A DNA stretch of 64,000 nucleotides from Rhipicephalus microplus (GCF_043290135.1 NC_134710.1:12725321-12789320); one strand, 5' to 3'; shown: positions 35,779-51,962, numbered from the stretch's first letter. Made by a program: numbers and translations. The notes: generated by a model from the letters alone, not told the origin.

Positions 35779-36678
35779 TTGCTGCTATTCCCATGCCCAC
35801 ACGTTTTAATGGTTACTGCTGGTGAATGTGTTCATGTTTTGAAATTTCTTTTGTTAGGAGGTGACGTTGAAATAAATCCTGGTCCCCCAAAGCCACACCC
35901 CAAAGTACAGGATAATGCAGTCCTATTAGCTATAGGTCGCCTAACAGAGCATCTCGATAAGCGGCACGACAATCTTCTAGCATCCATTGAAATAGTCAAA
36001 TATAACCAAAAGGTTCTTGATAACAAAGCGTCCGACCTTACAACACGTTCAGCAAACCTTGAAGAAAAGGTAAAGGCGTTGGAAAACGTATCCGAGGGAT
36101 CGCGTTCTGATTGTTCTGTTTGGATTGCGTCAGTGGTTCGTAATGAGAATGCTACTCTTCGCGCACGACTTGACGATTACGAAGACCGATCTTGTCGAGA
36201 CAATTTAATCTTCCGCGTAATTACTGATGCTGCAGCCGAAACATGGTCAGACACAGAAGTAAAGGTTAGGAAAATTCTTTGAAGTTCTTTCGAGATGCAG
36301 CTTTCAGATGACGCGATATCTCGAGCCCACAGACTAGGAGCATTTGTAACAAACAAGTGCCGCCCTGTTGTACGGTTTGCGTCATTCAAAGTTAGGGATA
36401 ACATCTTCTCCCAAAAAGCAAAGTTGCGCGGTACGAACATTATCATTAACGAAGATTTCTGTAAAGCCACACGGACAGCCAGGAAAAAACTAACTGATTT
36501 CGGTAAAGCCAGCGGTCAAAAGTATTCAGTAAAATACAACAAGGTTGTTATTAGCAAGAAAAGTTATGTGTACTGCCCAGTCACTGATCTTGCCTTGTCT
36601 GTTGTTCCAGTTGACGATAACAACAAAAACGACACTAACCTAAATCCTCCTAGCTTGTCGGTCCAAGCGTCTTCGTAG
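35779..36678 (+). pseudogene. LINE B ORF1 protein (2A-like motif, coiled coil)
   Basis: 300 codons in one frame with a TGA at 36280-36282. Near the N-terminus, after a hydrophobic 'VLKFLLLGGDVEINPGPP', DVEINPGP (35863-35886) fits the 2A consensus. A coiled coil follows ('RSANLEEKVKALENV'), then 'RDNLIFRVITD' and, after the stop, 'SRAHRLG', 'RPVVRFASFKVRDNIF' and 'LRGTNIIINEDF', which parallel the LINE A ORF1 RNA-binding part ('RPVIVRFYDY', 'LRGTNIAVSDDY'). The original start may lie further up, since the SINE breaks the 5' region. Confidence 0.8.
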
Positions 36679-36719
36679 CAAAAAACAAATCCACGACGTG
36701 GTACTATCAAACGCAATTG

Positions 36720-39504
36720 TTCCTTTCTGCTTAGTAATGTGAGAAGGGCAAGCGAGACGCCCTGTCATCTCTGATTGTTGACACCAGTCTTGCAGACGTC
36801 GTCGTATTGACACAGACGTGGCTTTCCGCGGAAGTAGATAGCTCAAAAATTCTAAATTGTGAAAAAAAATACAAGTTTTATCGATGCGATCGTGGATTGT
36901 GTTCCGGAGGTGGTGTCCTCATAGCTGTTGCAGACGATCTGGTTTCATCGCACGTAGCTCTAGTTTGCCCTCTAGAATTAGTGTGCGTTAATGTTCGCCT
37001 ACACAATAAAGACGCTCTCGTTTGTGTGTGCTATCGGCCTCCTAATGTACCTGCTGGTTTTTCTTCAGATTCGTAGGATGCCCTTAACATGCTTCATGTT
37101 TGGTTTTCAACCTCGCATATTATTCTTTTAGGCGATTTTAATTTCCCCGACATCCATTGGAATTTGCCTTGTACCTTACCTGGCTCCATAATTCCGAATC
37201 CACCTTTTTTATTAATACATGCTTAGAGTTTAACCTTAGCCAGTTGGTTAACTCCCCAACCCGTATCACGTCTACTAGTTCTACCATATTAGACCTGGTG
37301 TTCACAAATAACCCTGATTTCATCCAGTTTCTGTCAATCGTGCCAGGTCTCAGCGATCACTCTGCTATTCACTTTCTCGTACCAAACATGCCGTCAAAAA
37401 TTAGTAAAACTACAAAAATAATCAGAGATTATGGGAGAGCTGACTACACGTTAATTAATGCTGAACTGGAGACATTTTCACAGGAATTTTTTTCTAGCTT
37501 TTCTGAACACTCGGTAAACGAAAACTGGCTACGTTTTAGAGCTAAAATCGAAGAACTTACCAACCGCTTCATACCACGCCGTAAAATAACCGATAACAAT
37601 CGGTCTGCTTGGTTCACGCTTACTTTAAGGCGGCTAATTAATAAAAAGAAGCGCATCTTTCGAAGTGCAAAGCTCTCGGGCAACATCAAAAGATGGGATG
37701 ATTATCGTAGTATAGCCGACGAGTACGCACGCGCAATCTCACTTGTCAAGCACTCATATTTTGAACAAACGTTGCCTTCTTTGTTAGTAACTAACCCTCG
37801 TAGATTTTGGCAGGTAATTGGGGGAAATAACAAAAAACAAATTGACCTAGTTTCAGGGAGCGAATCATTTATTCCAAGGGAAAATTGTTGCCTAGCTCTT
37901 GACAGTGTATTCGCATCTTCATTTGTAAACGTGGCGCCTACCACTGTTCCTAACTTGTCTATTCACAACTACCATCAAATGGAGCCAGTACACCTTGATT
38001 GGGAGGGCATAAAGAAATTAATTGAAAATCTCAAGCCTTCTTCTTCCCCCGGAGATGACGGAATTAACGCCAAGTTTCTCAAAAACACCGCATTGTTTTC
38101 GTCCTTAATACTGTGCAGAATTTTTTCACAGTCTTTGGAATCCAGTACCCTGCCAAACGGCTGGAAAGTGGGGAAGGTGGTTCCTCTTCACAAGTTAGGT
38201 AACACCAACGATCCCCACAATTATAGACCCATCTCACTAACTAGTGTGCCATGTAAGCTATTAGAACATGTCATTTACTCCAAGTTAGTCAACTTTCTTG
38301 AGAATAATTCTTTTTTTACTAACTTTCAACATGGCATTAGAAAAAGTTACTCGTGTGAAACTCAGTTCTTATGCTTTACTAATGATTTGTTCTCTGCTAT
38401 TGATCGTGGTACTTTTATTGATTGTGTATTTATCGACTTTTCTAAAGCATTTGACACAGTATGGCACAAATTACTACTTTTAAATTAAGTAAACTAAATA
38501 TTGACCCACACATCTTAAAATGGATCGAGTGCTTCTTACGTAACAGCAAGCAATTTGTGACTGCTAATGAATGTAACTCTCCTCCTACTGCCGTAACCTC
38601 TGGTGTGCCTCAAGGCTCTGTTTCGGGTCCCTTACTTTTTTTAATATATATTAATGATTTGCCTCATAACATTTTCTCCCCCATTAGGTTATTAGCTGAC
38701 GATTGTGTTATTTACCGTGAAATTTTCACCTCTAACGACACTGACACCTAGACAATATCTGACCTAGACAATATTTCTTCGTGGTGTAATAATTGGCTAA
38801 TGAAACTTAACACAAATAAATGCACATCAATGAGGATAGCTTGTAAACCTTCAAACGTTGCGTCCCACTCGTACCTACTTAATAATACTCCCCTAAGCAA
38901 CGTTTCTTCTCACAAGTACCTCGGTGTTAACATTTCTAACAACCTGTCATGGCACGCTCACGTTGACTACATAACATGCAACGCTAATCGAACTCTTGGC
39001 TATTTACGTCGAAAGTTTTCTCTTGCTCCAATTAACATAAAGCTTCTCCTGTATAAATCATTAGTACGGCGAAAACTCGAATATGCGTCGTCTATCTGGG
39101 ATCCTCATATTCATATGCTCATAGACAACATTGAATCCATTCAGAATCGCTCAGCACGTTTCATATTGTCCAATTACTCTCGAACTGCAAGTGTCACATT
39201 AATGAAGGCTCAAATAAATTTGTATAACCTCTCAATACGACCCAAAAATTTACGTCTTTGTCTCTTTCATAAGATCTATCACACTAACAGAACCCTCTCT
39301 GATTTACTGTTTTTTCCACCAGCCTACATATCAGCACGCAATGACCATCAATACAAGGTTGGGGTTCCCTTCTGCCATACGAACCAGCACTTCAACTCTT
39401 CCAACCCTAGAACATGTACTGACTGGAACCGCCTTCCCGCATCGATCGCTTCAATCACAGACGCCAACGCATTCAAATCAATCATTTTTGAAAGTGCATT
39501 ATAA
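36720..39504 (+). pseudogene. LINE B ORF2: APE endonuclease and reverse transcriptase, broken
   Basis: Endonuclease: 'VVVLTQTWLS', 'SGGGVLIAV', 'CYRPPNVP', 'LLGDFNFPDIHW' and 'GLSDHSAIH'. RT: 'SSSPGDDGINAKFL', 'NYRPISLTSVP', 'QHGIRKSYS', 'IDFSKAFDTVWH', 'TSGVPQGSVSGP' and a catalytic 'LLADDCVIY' (LADD near 38691). Lesions: TAG at 37074-37076, a frameshift near 37150, another near 38465-38488, and TAG at 38749-38751. The C-terminal 'SIWDPHIHMLIDNIESIQ' and 'DWNRLPASI' resemble LINE A. It is older than LINE A judging by the lesions. Confidence 0.87.
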
Positions 39505-39611
39505 TTTATTCTAACCTGTTGTTTTGTTTTACTTCTTATTGATATTGGTTGTCCCACTCCTCTATGTACTACCCAGTGCCTTGAGAGTAAATAAATGAAA
39601 TGAGATGAAAT

Positions 39612-39878
39612 GAAAAGAGAAGCGCTGACGGCACTGCTGCAAGAGACGAAGCCAGCCGCAATGGGCGAGTGGGTCCTGCATTCGCACGAGCTTCGACCGA
39701 GCGGCCAGCGCGCGTGAAGACGAAAACAACCGTGGTCGAGGCAGAGGTTCGCGAGGACTACGGTCGTTCGGTTCCCTTTCCCATCTGCTATGTCATTCCT
39801 TTAGCTTGGGCACAAGTTCGCCCTTATTAAAACTTGTAAACAGGATATCCCTGCGGTGAGGTTCTTATATCCGCTACA
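39612..39878 (+). repeat. 5' LTR of gypsy-4, second part
   Basis: Matches the last 267 bases of the 3' LTR ('AGAAGCGCTGACGGCAC', 'CGCGCGTGAAGACGAAAAC', 'TTAAAACTTGTAAA', end in CTACA). Confidence 0.85.
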
Positions 39879-39902
39879 TTTTCTGCTGGAGAGGCGGGGT
39901 AA

Positions 39903-41063
39903 ATGATTCTGAGCCCCACACGAAAGCGAAGTCCAAGCACTGAACAGCCGCATCCTGTGGAGCTTACACCGGTACACCAACGAGTCAGCCGTCGTATCCG
40001 AGGAGAATCGCCAGAATTCGGACCACTTCCTTCTGTCTCAAGGACATCAGTGAGGGAGGCAAGTGACACCACCCCTATGACGAGCCAAATTACGCCGGGA
40101 CAACTAATTGTAAGCCAACCGGTCATTCCAAAGACGTTTCACGGTGACCCATATGAGAACGCGGAAGACTGGTTAGAGCATTTCGAGAGAGTGGGCAATC
40201 TAAATCAGAGGAACGAGGAGGGCAAGCTGCGCAACGTCTGCATTGTGCTGGAAGACTCTGCGTGAGTGTGGTACGAAAAACACGAGGCATCTCTGACGTC
40301 GTGGAAAGAGTTTCGGCGGCAGCTACGGAGTACGTTCGACTACAGTGATCGCCGGGAAAAGACGGAAGCAGTTTTTTGCACACGAAATCAACGAATGAAC
40401 GAAACAGTCGCGATGTACATCGAAAATATGTCCCGCCTTTTCAAGCGAGCTGCTCCCGGCGTGACGGAGGACAAAAAGGTGCGCCACCTCATGCACGGGG
40501 TAAAGCAAGAGTTGTTCGCGGGACTCGTCCGCAATCCGCCCCGTATGGTTGCTGAGTTTCGGTCTGAAGCAACAACCATCAAAACGACGCTGCATCAGAG
40601 AGCCCGACAGTACAACCACGACGTACCCGGTGCATCAGCAGGAGTTTACTCGGCAGGCGTAGTGGATAATCTTGACGCATTTAGAGAGCTTGTCCGGTCT
40701 GTCGTCAGGGAGGAATTAAAGAAATTGTAGTCACCTGATGTCCCCCCCCCCCCCGAGCTGTCTCTTCCTGAAGTTGTCCGAGAATAAATTCGGCAGGCTA
40801 TGCGGGAGCCGCGGAGTGATGTGCCAGGGACACTACAGGCGTCGACGTACTCTGAGGTGCTTAGGCGACCTGCTTTGCACTGTGCACCGATCGAGACACC
40901 AAGTACATATGTGCAGACAATGCGCAGCCCACCTGAAATCGTAGAAGCAGCACGCACTCCACCTCGCGCGACAGAGACAATGCCACGGAAGAGCGATGTA
41001 TGGCGAGATGCCGCACGTAGGCCCTTGTGCTTCTACTGCGGCGAAGCTGGCTACCTGTACTGA
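39903..41063 (+). pseudogene. Ty3/gypsy gag (gypsy-4)
   Basis: Starts 25 bp after the LTR. Capsid blocks: 'FHGDPYENAEDWLEHFERV', 'MYIENMSRLFKRAAPG', 'VRHLMHGVKQELFAGLV' and 'ELVRSVVREELKKL'. Lesions: TGA at 40263-40265, TAG at 40728-40730, and a C13 run at 40742-40754 that likely changed length. The zinc knuckle near 41020-41075 has decayed: 'CFYCGEAG' is kept, but the His reads Tyr, an Arg reads TGA (41061-41063) and the last Cys reads Ser. Confidence 0.82.
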
Positions 41064-41439
41064 TTCAGCCGATATCGTCAAGTTGGTCTTAGGGGATTCG
41101 CTATCAACGCACCGTGTCCGTGAAATGGCTAAAGACCTTCCAATATTGAAGAATACCTATGCTGCTAGTCAGAACTTCAAGCTGCCTCGTCGTCCTCAAC
41201 CACGCTCACCATCCCCTATGCGCTACCGCTCGTCCAGCCCACACCCCTTCCCAAACACGTCTAGGCATCGTTCGCCTAACCCAAATCCGGGAAACTGAAG
41301 AGGGCGACCAATGGAGGCGAGACCGCTGGCGACCTGAGGTATGAAGATCCTCCACTGCGATACGTGCGTGACGACGACGACTGTTTCCAGGTAAATGAGT
41401 GCAGTAGAGGGAAAATTACATCAGACTTGCCATTGGTGA

Positions 41440-44400
41440 TTGACGGAGCTCAATGCTTTGATCGATACTGGTGCGGATTATTCTGTGATAAGTTACAAAT
41501 TAGCGAAGCGATTCGGGAAAGTTCTGACCGAATGGAATAGAGCTAAAGTACATACTGCAGGCGGTCATCTCATAACCCCTTTCGGCCGATGTGCCGCAAG
41601 GGTCGTCATACGGGGCTTCATTTACGTCGGTGACTTTGTCGTCCTGCCCGTGTGTTCGAGGGAGGTCATACTTGAAATTGATTTACTAAAAGCTAATGGT
41701 ATCATTATTAATTTGCAGAGGTCAAGCGTGTAATTTTCGACGGAACACGCTATAGGAGCAGCACGAGCAGAGGAGTGATACAGCACTCCACTACGGGTCG
41801 TCCATGATGATGTAAGGGTACCATTACGAAAGAGTGTAATGGTTCTTGTCAAAAATGATACATTTAGCGACTATGAAGGTGTGGCAGACTACAAGATGGA
41901 TGCTTTCCTGAAGAAAGGTGTTTGTGTGGCACGGGGGATTATCAAGCTGCGGAACGGGTGTGCAGACATCCTCCTCACAAACTGTGGGAACGAATTCCAA
42001 AATATTGCAAAAGGAACAACCATAGCCTTTCTTGACGAGTTCCGCGAAGTGACCGAAATAGCCAGTCTCGAAAATACACCAACCGATACGAAACTAACAT
42101 CTGACATCTGCGACGTCATATCTGTCAATCCTAACCTTTCATCGATTCAACGTCGACAGTTATGTGACCTAGTACGGTAATTCCGCAGCTGTTTCTCCTA
42201 TAGTTCAAAGGTACGGCGCACGAGGATTACGAAACACAGGATTATAACGGACGCGACAACCAGGTGAGTATGCCAGCACCCGTATCGCGTTTCACCGAAG
42301 GAAAGGGAAGTTATAAAGAATCAGGTACGAAAGATGCTTCAAGATGATGTTATCCAGCCTTCTAACAGTCCGTGGGCATCTCCCGTGGTGCTTGTCAAGA
42401 AGAAGGATAACAGGCTACGGTTTTGTGTCAACTACAGAAAATTGAACGCTGTGACTAAACGGGATGTATACCTCCTTCCGCGCATCGAGGACACGTTAGA
42501 TCAACTTCGGTGTGCAAAGTTCTTTTCATCACTAGATCTCAAAAGTGGATACTGGCAAATCGAAGTTTATGAACGTGATCGCGAGAAGACTGCGTTTATT
42601 ACCCCTGGTGAACTGTTTGAATTTAAGGCTCTCTCTTTTGGACTCTGTGGCGCGCCGGCAGCGTTCTAAAGCATGATGGACACTGTACTTTCTGGATTAA
42701 AGTGGTAGTATTGCTTAGTGTACCTTAACAATGTGGTTATCTTCGCCGCAACATTCTAGCAGCACATGAAGTGCCTTCGGTCTGTGTTATAGGCAATCCG
42801 TTTGGCAGAGTTGACTATCAAGCCAGAGAAATAACAGTTCGGCTTCGAAGAACTTCGATTTTTCGGGCACGTTGTTAGCGCCCAAGGTGTTCGACCTGAT
42901 CCCGAAAATACAGCCATCGTCGCAAGGTTTGCAGTGCCAACAGACAGAAAGTCAGTACGGAGATTTTTAGGTCTGTGTGCGTACTACAGACGGCTTGTGC
43001 GAAATTTCTCGAAAATCGCAGAGCCTTTAAAGAAACTCGCGAGGGAAGATCAGCTTTTTCAGTGGCAAAATGAGCAACAGAGAGCCTTCAACGAATTACG
43101 AAAACGGTTGGAAAAGCCCCCAATTCTTTCTCATTTTGACGAGACGACTGACACGGAAATACACACAGATGCGAGTAACATAGGGCTTGGATGCGTTCTA
43201 ATGCAGAGGCAGATTGGTGAAGAAAAAGTCATAGCTTACGCCAGCCAGACTCTAACAAAAGCAGAGACCAGCTATTCGGCCACAGAGAAAGAATCTCTTG
43301 CAGCTATCTGGGCCATGAGTAAATTTCGGCCTCACCTATATTGTAGGCCATTCAAGGCAGTCAGCGATAATCATGCCCTTTGCTGGCTGGCGAACATCAA
43401 GGATCCATCTGGACGAATACCAATCTGGGAGGAAGCACACCGATGCTGACTGTCAAGGGTGCCTGTAGACACAGCACTATCAATAGACGAGGACTTTCCA
43501 TTCGTAGGCATTGCGAAAACTACTCAAATAGCCGAATTTCAACGTGCTGACGAATAATTGCTCCCCGTCATCAAACACCTGGAAGGAGTCGACGTACAAG
43601 TGCCGCGTATATAATCCCGAAGCCTCACATCGTTCTGCCTCCGGAAAAATGTTCTCTACAAAAAAACATTTTAAGACGCAACAACGAAAAGTTCCTGCTT
43701 GTCGTTCCAACATCTGTGCGACAAGAAATGATACGAGCGTGCTACGATAAGCCTACGTCTAGACATTTAGGCGTGACTCAAACGCTTGCAAGGATCAGTC
43801 TGCACTGCTATCAGCCCAAGCTCTTAGCTTCAGTATAGCGCTATGTTAAGACATGCCACGAATGCCAAAGACGGAAAACACCTAGTGCTAAACTGGTGGG
43901 CCTTCTACAACCTATAGACCCACCGAAAGCGCCTTTCCAATAAGTTGGAATGGCCCTCCTTGAACCCTTCCCGACGTCTTCATTCGGCAGGAAATGGATC
44001 GTGGTCGTGACCGATTACTTAACTTAACAAGATACGCTGAAACAGACTCCTTGGAACAGGGTACGGCGGATGAAGTGGTCAATTTTTTTGTACACAACAT
44101 CGTTCTCCGCCATGGCGCTCCAACAGTTGTAATCACCGATCGCGGAACGGCTTTCACAGCGGAACTTATGAAGTGTCTCCTCAATATGACTCACACTATT
44201 CACAGAAAAACAACCACATGTCATCCTCGAAGCAATGGCCTGACGACGCGTCTTAACAGAGCTCTTGCGCACATGATATCCATGTATGTGGATGTCGAGC
44301 ACAAAAACGGTGATGAAATTTTACCATATGCCACCTTTGCCTACAACACCGCCGTACAACAGACCACCTAGATTACCCCGTTCCAACTTGTTTATGGTCG

Positions 44401-44788
44401 CGCACTGGACGCCATGTTACCGATAGACCAAGACGACTCTCCCCCTGATCTGGACGACTTTATACAAAGAGTGGAAGAGGCCCACCAGTTAGCAAGGGAC
44501 CGAATATGTCGCCAACAATGGCTCGACACAGACCGCTACAACCGTGAAAGACGTGAAACGCGGTATGATGTGGGCGACAAAGTGTGAAGATGGACTCCAG
44601 TACGCCGACGAGGCCTGTCTGAAAAACTCATTTGCCGATATTTTGGCCCATATGAGATAGTACACCGACTCAGTGACCTCGTTTATGAAGTCAAGCCTGC
44701 AGGCCACGTCCATTCGAGACGACGAAATCCCATGGAGCGCGTACGCATTGCACGCATGAAGCCCTACTACGACCGATACGAAGACTAG
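41440..44788 (+). pseudogene. Ty3/gypsy pol (gypsy-4): protease to integrase, inactive
   Basis: Protease 'ALIDTGADYSVIS' near 41455 (DTG kept). RT from about 42334: 'SPWASPVVLVKKKDN', 'FSSLDLKSGYWQIEV', then YLNN at 42721-42732 in place of YLDD, so both catalytic Asp residues are lost, with stops around it (42667, 42706, 42758). RNase H 'EIHTDASNIGLG' near 43155. A stop at 43447-43449 follows. Integrase: zinc region degraded (43840-43880), core 'VVITDRGTAFTAE' near 44130, and 'GLTTRLNR' at 44237, where the catalytic Glu is Thr (44246-44248). C-terminal 'RVRIARMKPYYDRYED' ends at 44788. Confidence 0.85.
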
Positions 44789-44856
44789 CACACCAAACGC
44801 TTGCTATGCTACAACCGCATTGCACGCATCGGGGCGATGCCTCTTGAGACGGGGGA

Positions 44857-45172
44857 TGATGCCACGGGAAACTGCCAACGCTCTGTGTAAGGCAGCCATC
44901 GCGAAGAAGAGAAGCGCTGACGGCACCGCTACAAGCGAAGAAGCCAGCCGCAATGGGTGAGCGGGTCCTGCATGCGCACGAGCTTGACCTGAGCGGCCAG
45001 CGCGCGTGAAGACGAAAACAGTGGTGCTCGAGGCAGAGGTTCGCGAGGACTACGGACGTTCGGTTCCTTTTCCCAGCTGCTGTGTCATGCCTTTGGCTTT
45101 GGCACACAAGTTTGCCCCTATTAAAACTTGTAAATAGGACATCCTTGTTGTGAGGTTCTTATATCTGCAACA
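44857..45172 (+). repeat. 3' LTR of gypsy-4
   Basis: 316 bp, TGATGCCACGGG... to ...TCTGCAACA, preceded by a purine tract GAGACGGGGGA. Reference for the split 5' LTR. Confidence 0.85.
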
Positions 45173-45179
45173 GTTATTG

Positions 45180-49005
<3,826 letters not shown>

Positions 49006-50054
49006 GGGAAACAGATGGGTCGATTATCCAAGGTGCGCCATGGGTTAACGACAGAAGCTGCAGGGGGCGAAACGGGATGGGGTGCCGTGTATGTAGGCAG
49101 CGTCGTAGGGTAGGAGGACCCGGTGCCCCGGTATGCGCCAGAGATAGGTGGGGCTGGGGGTCTAGCAACGACGGCAGCGTAGGTTAGCGGCGTAGGGACA
49201 GATGGCGATGGAGGCAGTGCCTGCGTGACCTGTGTCTCGATGACCTGGCGTAGACGTGGGTCTAACGAGGTCACTGGCGCGGATGCTTCGGCCACAAGAG
49301 AAAGCTGACGCGCAACTTCCTCACGAATGAATTGTTTGATTTGGGGCAGTAAGACGGTGTGATCAGCAGCGACGTCGTGTACGAGGGCGGAAACTTCAGC
49401 CGTATCTTCTGCGGCCCTGCGCGTCGAGACATGCTGCTTACGCAACTCGTCGTACTCCTGACAGAGCTGGACAACATCGGTGACGGTCTGTGGATTCCTA
49501 GCGACGAGCTTCTGGAAGGTGTCGTCGTCAACTCCTTTGATGATGTGCTTGATTTTGTCGCGTTCGGTTAGAGATTCATCGACGCGCTTGCAAAGAGACA
49601 AGACATCTTCAATGTAACTCGTAAAGGTCTCGTCCCTGCGCTGGACTCGACTACGGAGACGCTGTTCCGCGCGAAGCCGGCGCACGGCGGGACGACCGAA
49701 GACCGCGGCGATGGTGGTCTTGAAGGCGGACCAGTTGGTAATTTCGCCTTCGTGGTTCTTGAACCAGAGGCTGGCCACATCAGCGAGGTAAAAGCGCACG
49801 TTTGTGAGCTGGTCGCAGGCGTTCCACTTGTTGGAAGCGCTTACGATTTCGTACTCGACGAACCAGTCCTCGACGTCTTGTTCGTCAATGCCACGAAAAA
49901 TTGGTGGGTCGCGTTGCCGAGGCGCGCCAGTACAGTAGACTGTCGTTGGTAAGGCAGCTTGAGAAGGGCCAGGAGCAGTCATGGTGAACGGTGAGGGTAG
50001 CGTCCGATTGCGAAGTTCCAGGTTGATGGGAACCCCGGCTCCTCCACCACTTAA

Positions 50055-50217
50055 AATAGAGATGTTGTACGTCGAGAAAGGTTCAGACGTAGCTTGGCAA
50101 AATGTCCTTTATCAGGCAGGTCTGGCTAATGGCGAGCGGCGTGCGCGAGCTACTACTGCAGCCACCGATCATCATCGTCGTCTTCATTACCAGCAGAGCG
50201 TCCGTTATTAAGATTCA
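50055..50217 (-). repeat. 5' LTR of gypsy-2
   Basis: Minus strand from TGAATCTTAATAACGG, which touches the (TA)n array at 50222, to just before 'TGGTGGAG' (complement of 50043-50050). The partner LTR is missing, so limits are inferred. Confidence 0.55.
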
Positions 50218-50220
50218 TTA

Positions 50221-50444
<224 letters not shown>

Positions 50445-50547
50445 GCTTTGGTGGAGCGGTGCTGGGTAACTTGCCATCCTGGACCCCGCAGCAGAAGTTC
50501 TTCGAAGAAGCAGACGCTTAGCTGGCCTACCTCCGGACAACATCACC

Positions 50548-51900
50548 ATGAACGACGACACAGCAATCCCATTGACGTACTATGCTGCTGCATCCACCAG
50601 TGCCACCGACACGGCACAAGGTGGCCGTCGACCTCGACAACCAGACTACTGGGCACCTGAGCCACGAATTTTCTCAGGTAAAACTGACGAAGACGTGGAC
50701 GCTTGGCTAAAACACTTCGAGAGAGTGAGCCGCTACTACGAATGGGGCGCACCGGCGAAGCTCGTGAACGTAGTATTCTTCCTTGCCGGGACAGCCCTGC
50801 TTTGGTTTGAGAACCATGAACATGTCCTCCCCACTTGGGATATATTTGTTAAGGAACTGAAGGCCTGCTTTGGGGACACGAGTTCCATGAAAAAGAAAGC
50901 TGAGCAAACGCTGTCACGTAGGGCTCAGTTGCCCGGCGAGACGTGCACAACCTACATTGAAGAAGTGTTGAAGCTTTGCGGAATTGTCAACGCAAATATG
51001 TCTGACGAAGACAAAGTCGGTCATTTGTTGAAAGGCATCGCCGAGGACGTGTACAATTTTTTGATAGCAAAAGAAAACTTGAACACTCCTTCGATTTTCA
51101 GGCAGCAGTGTCGCGCATTTGAGGCGTTGAAGACCCGAAGAATTTTACCCAAGTTCGGGCGCTTGGACAATGTTCCCACTGTCGCAAGTATGGACGTCGC
51201 CACCTGCGAAGACATTTCCTACCTCGTACGTCGGGTAGTTCGAGAAGAGCTCGTACGACTTCAAGCAGGTGACGTTCACCACCAATGCTCGTTCGCCGCG
51301 TGCCCCGAACCGCCTCCCTACTGGATGCGAGAGCGTCACGTCGAAAACCGACCACGCACAGAAACTGCAGATTTTACCCCGCGGCTTCCGTTTTCCCCGA
51401 CGGGTCGTGGCCACCACCGGATGTCATCATCTCGACGTGCCGCTGCGGACCCCCGACCGTCGTCAACCAGGCCTCTACCAGAAGATTACTATGCTTCATC
51501 ACAAAATGTTCCTGCGGAGCACGACCCGTCTCCGCGTACTTCTGCCACCTCTGCTCCGGCTAACGTAAGTCGACAAGTCCCCGTTTGATACACATGTGGT
51601 CTCCCAGGGCATATTTCGCGCTTCTGTCCCAGACGGCCGCCTGCACCGCCACGTTTTTCGACGTATCCGGCTCGTATGTACGAAACGCCTGTGCCGCCAC
51701 GTTTTTCGACGCACCCGCCTCGTATGCACGAAACCTGGACCTCTCACTCGGCCGACCACCGTCCCCGACAGCAATGGCCTAACGAATTTCGCAGCGAGTC
51801 CCCTGCCTCCGAGAGAAGCCTGACCCCGCCTCCGACACGGTCCCGCCGGTCGCCGTCTCCGCGTCGTCGGTCACCTTCCCCGCATCAGCTGGGAAACTAA
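50548..51900 (+). pseudogene. Gypsy-6 Gag with one in-frame TGA before the zinc knuckle
   Basis: Start at ATG 50548, about 100 bp after the LTR. Capsid: 'TDEDVDAWLKHFERV', 'WFENHEHVLPTW', 'TYIEEVLKLCGIVNANM', 'KVGHLLKGIAEDVYNFL', then 'DISYLVRRVVREELVRL'. TGA at 51586-51588 ends the 346-residue product. The same frame then continues at once with the CCHC knuckle 'YTCGLPGHISRFC' and an Arg/Ser/Pro tail to TAA 51898-51900. Related gags have Arg or another residue here, so a CGA-to-TGA change is the simplest reading; stop readthrough is the alternative. Without the tail, Gag would lack its RNA-binding end and ribosomes would not reach the frameshift site. Confidence 0.88.
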
Positions 51901-51928
51901 CTGGTGCGACCGATGGAGGTGCGGTCGC
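51891..51928 (+). promoter_or_regulatory. Programmed -1 frameshift signal (gag to pol) of gypsy-6
   Basis: GGGAAAC at 51891-51897 sits in the gag frame as G GGA AAC, immediately before the TAA stop. An 8-base spacer follows, then a perfect 7-bp stem GCGACCG/CGGTCGC (51906-51912 with 51922-51928) and a 9-base loop. Pol lies in the -1 frame and is open from 51783. This is the textbook layout of retroviral -1 frameshift sites; GGGAAAC itself is a known slippery heptamer in several retroviruses. Confidence 0.85.
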
Positions 51929-51962
51929 GGAACGGTCAGTTTCGCCAATTCCTCCTTCTGCT

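Larger units (their letters stand above)
35363..39611 (+). mobile_element. CR1/jockey-like LINE (LINE B) nested in the gypsy-4 5' LTR
   Basis: A 5' UTR (itself hit by a SINE), ORF1 with a 2A-like motif, ORF2 with endonuclease and RT, and a 3' tail of AAATAAATGAAATGAGATGA-like repeats at about 39590-39611. The two flanks together rebuild one LTR. It belongs to the same broad group as LINE A but is a clearly different family. Confidence 0.85.
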
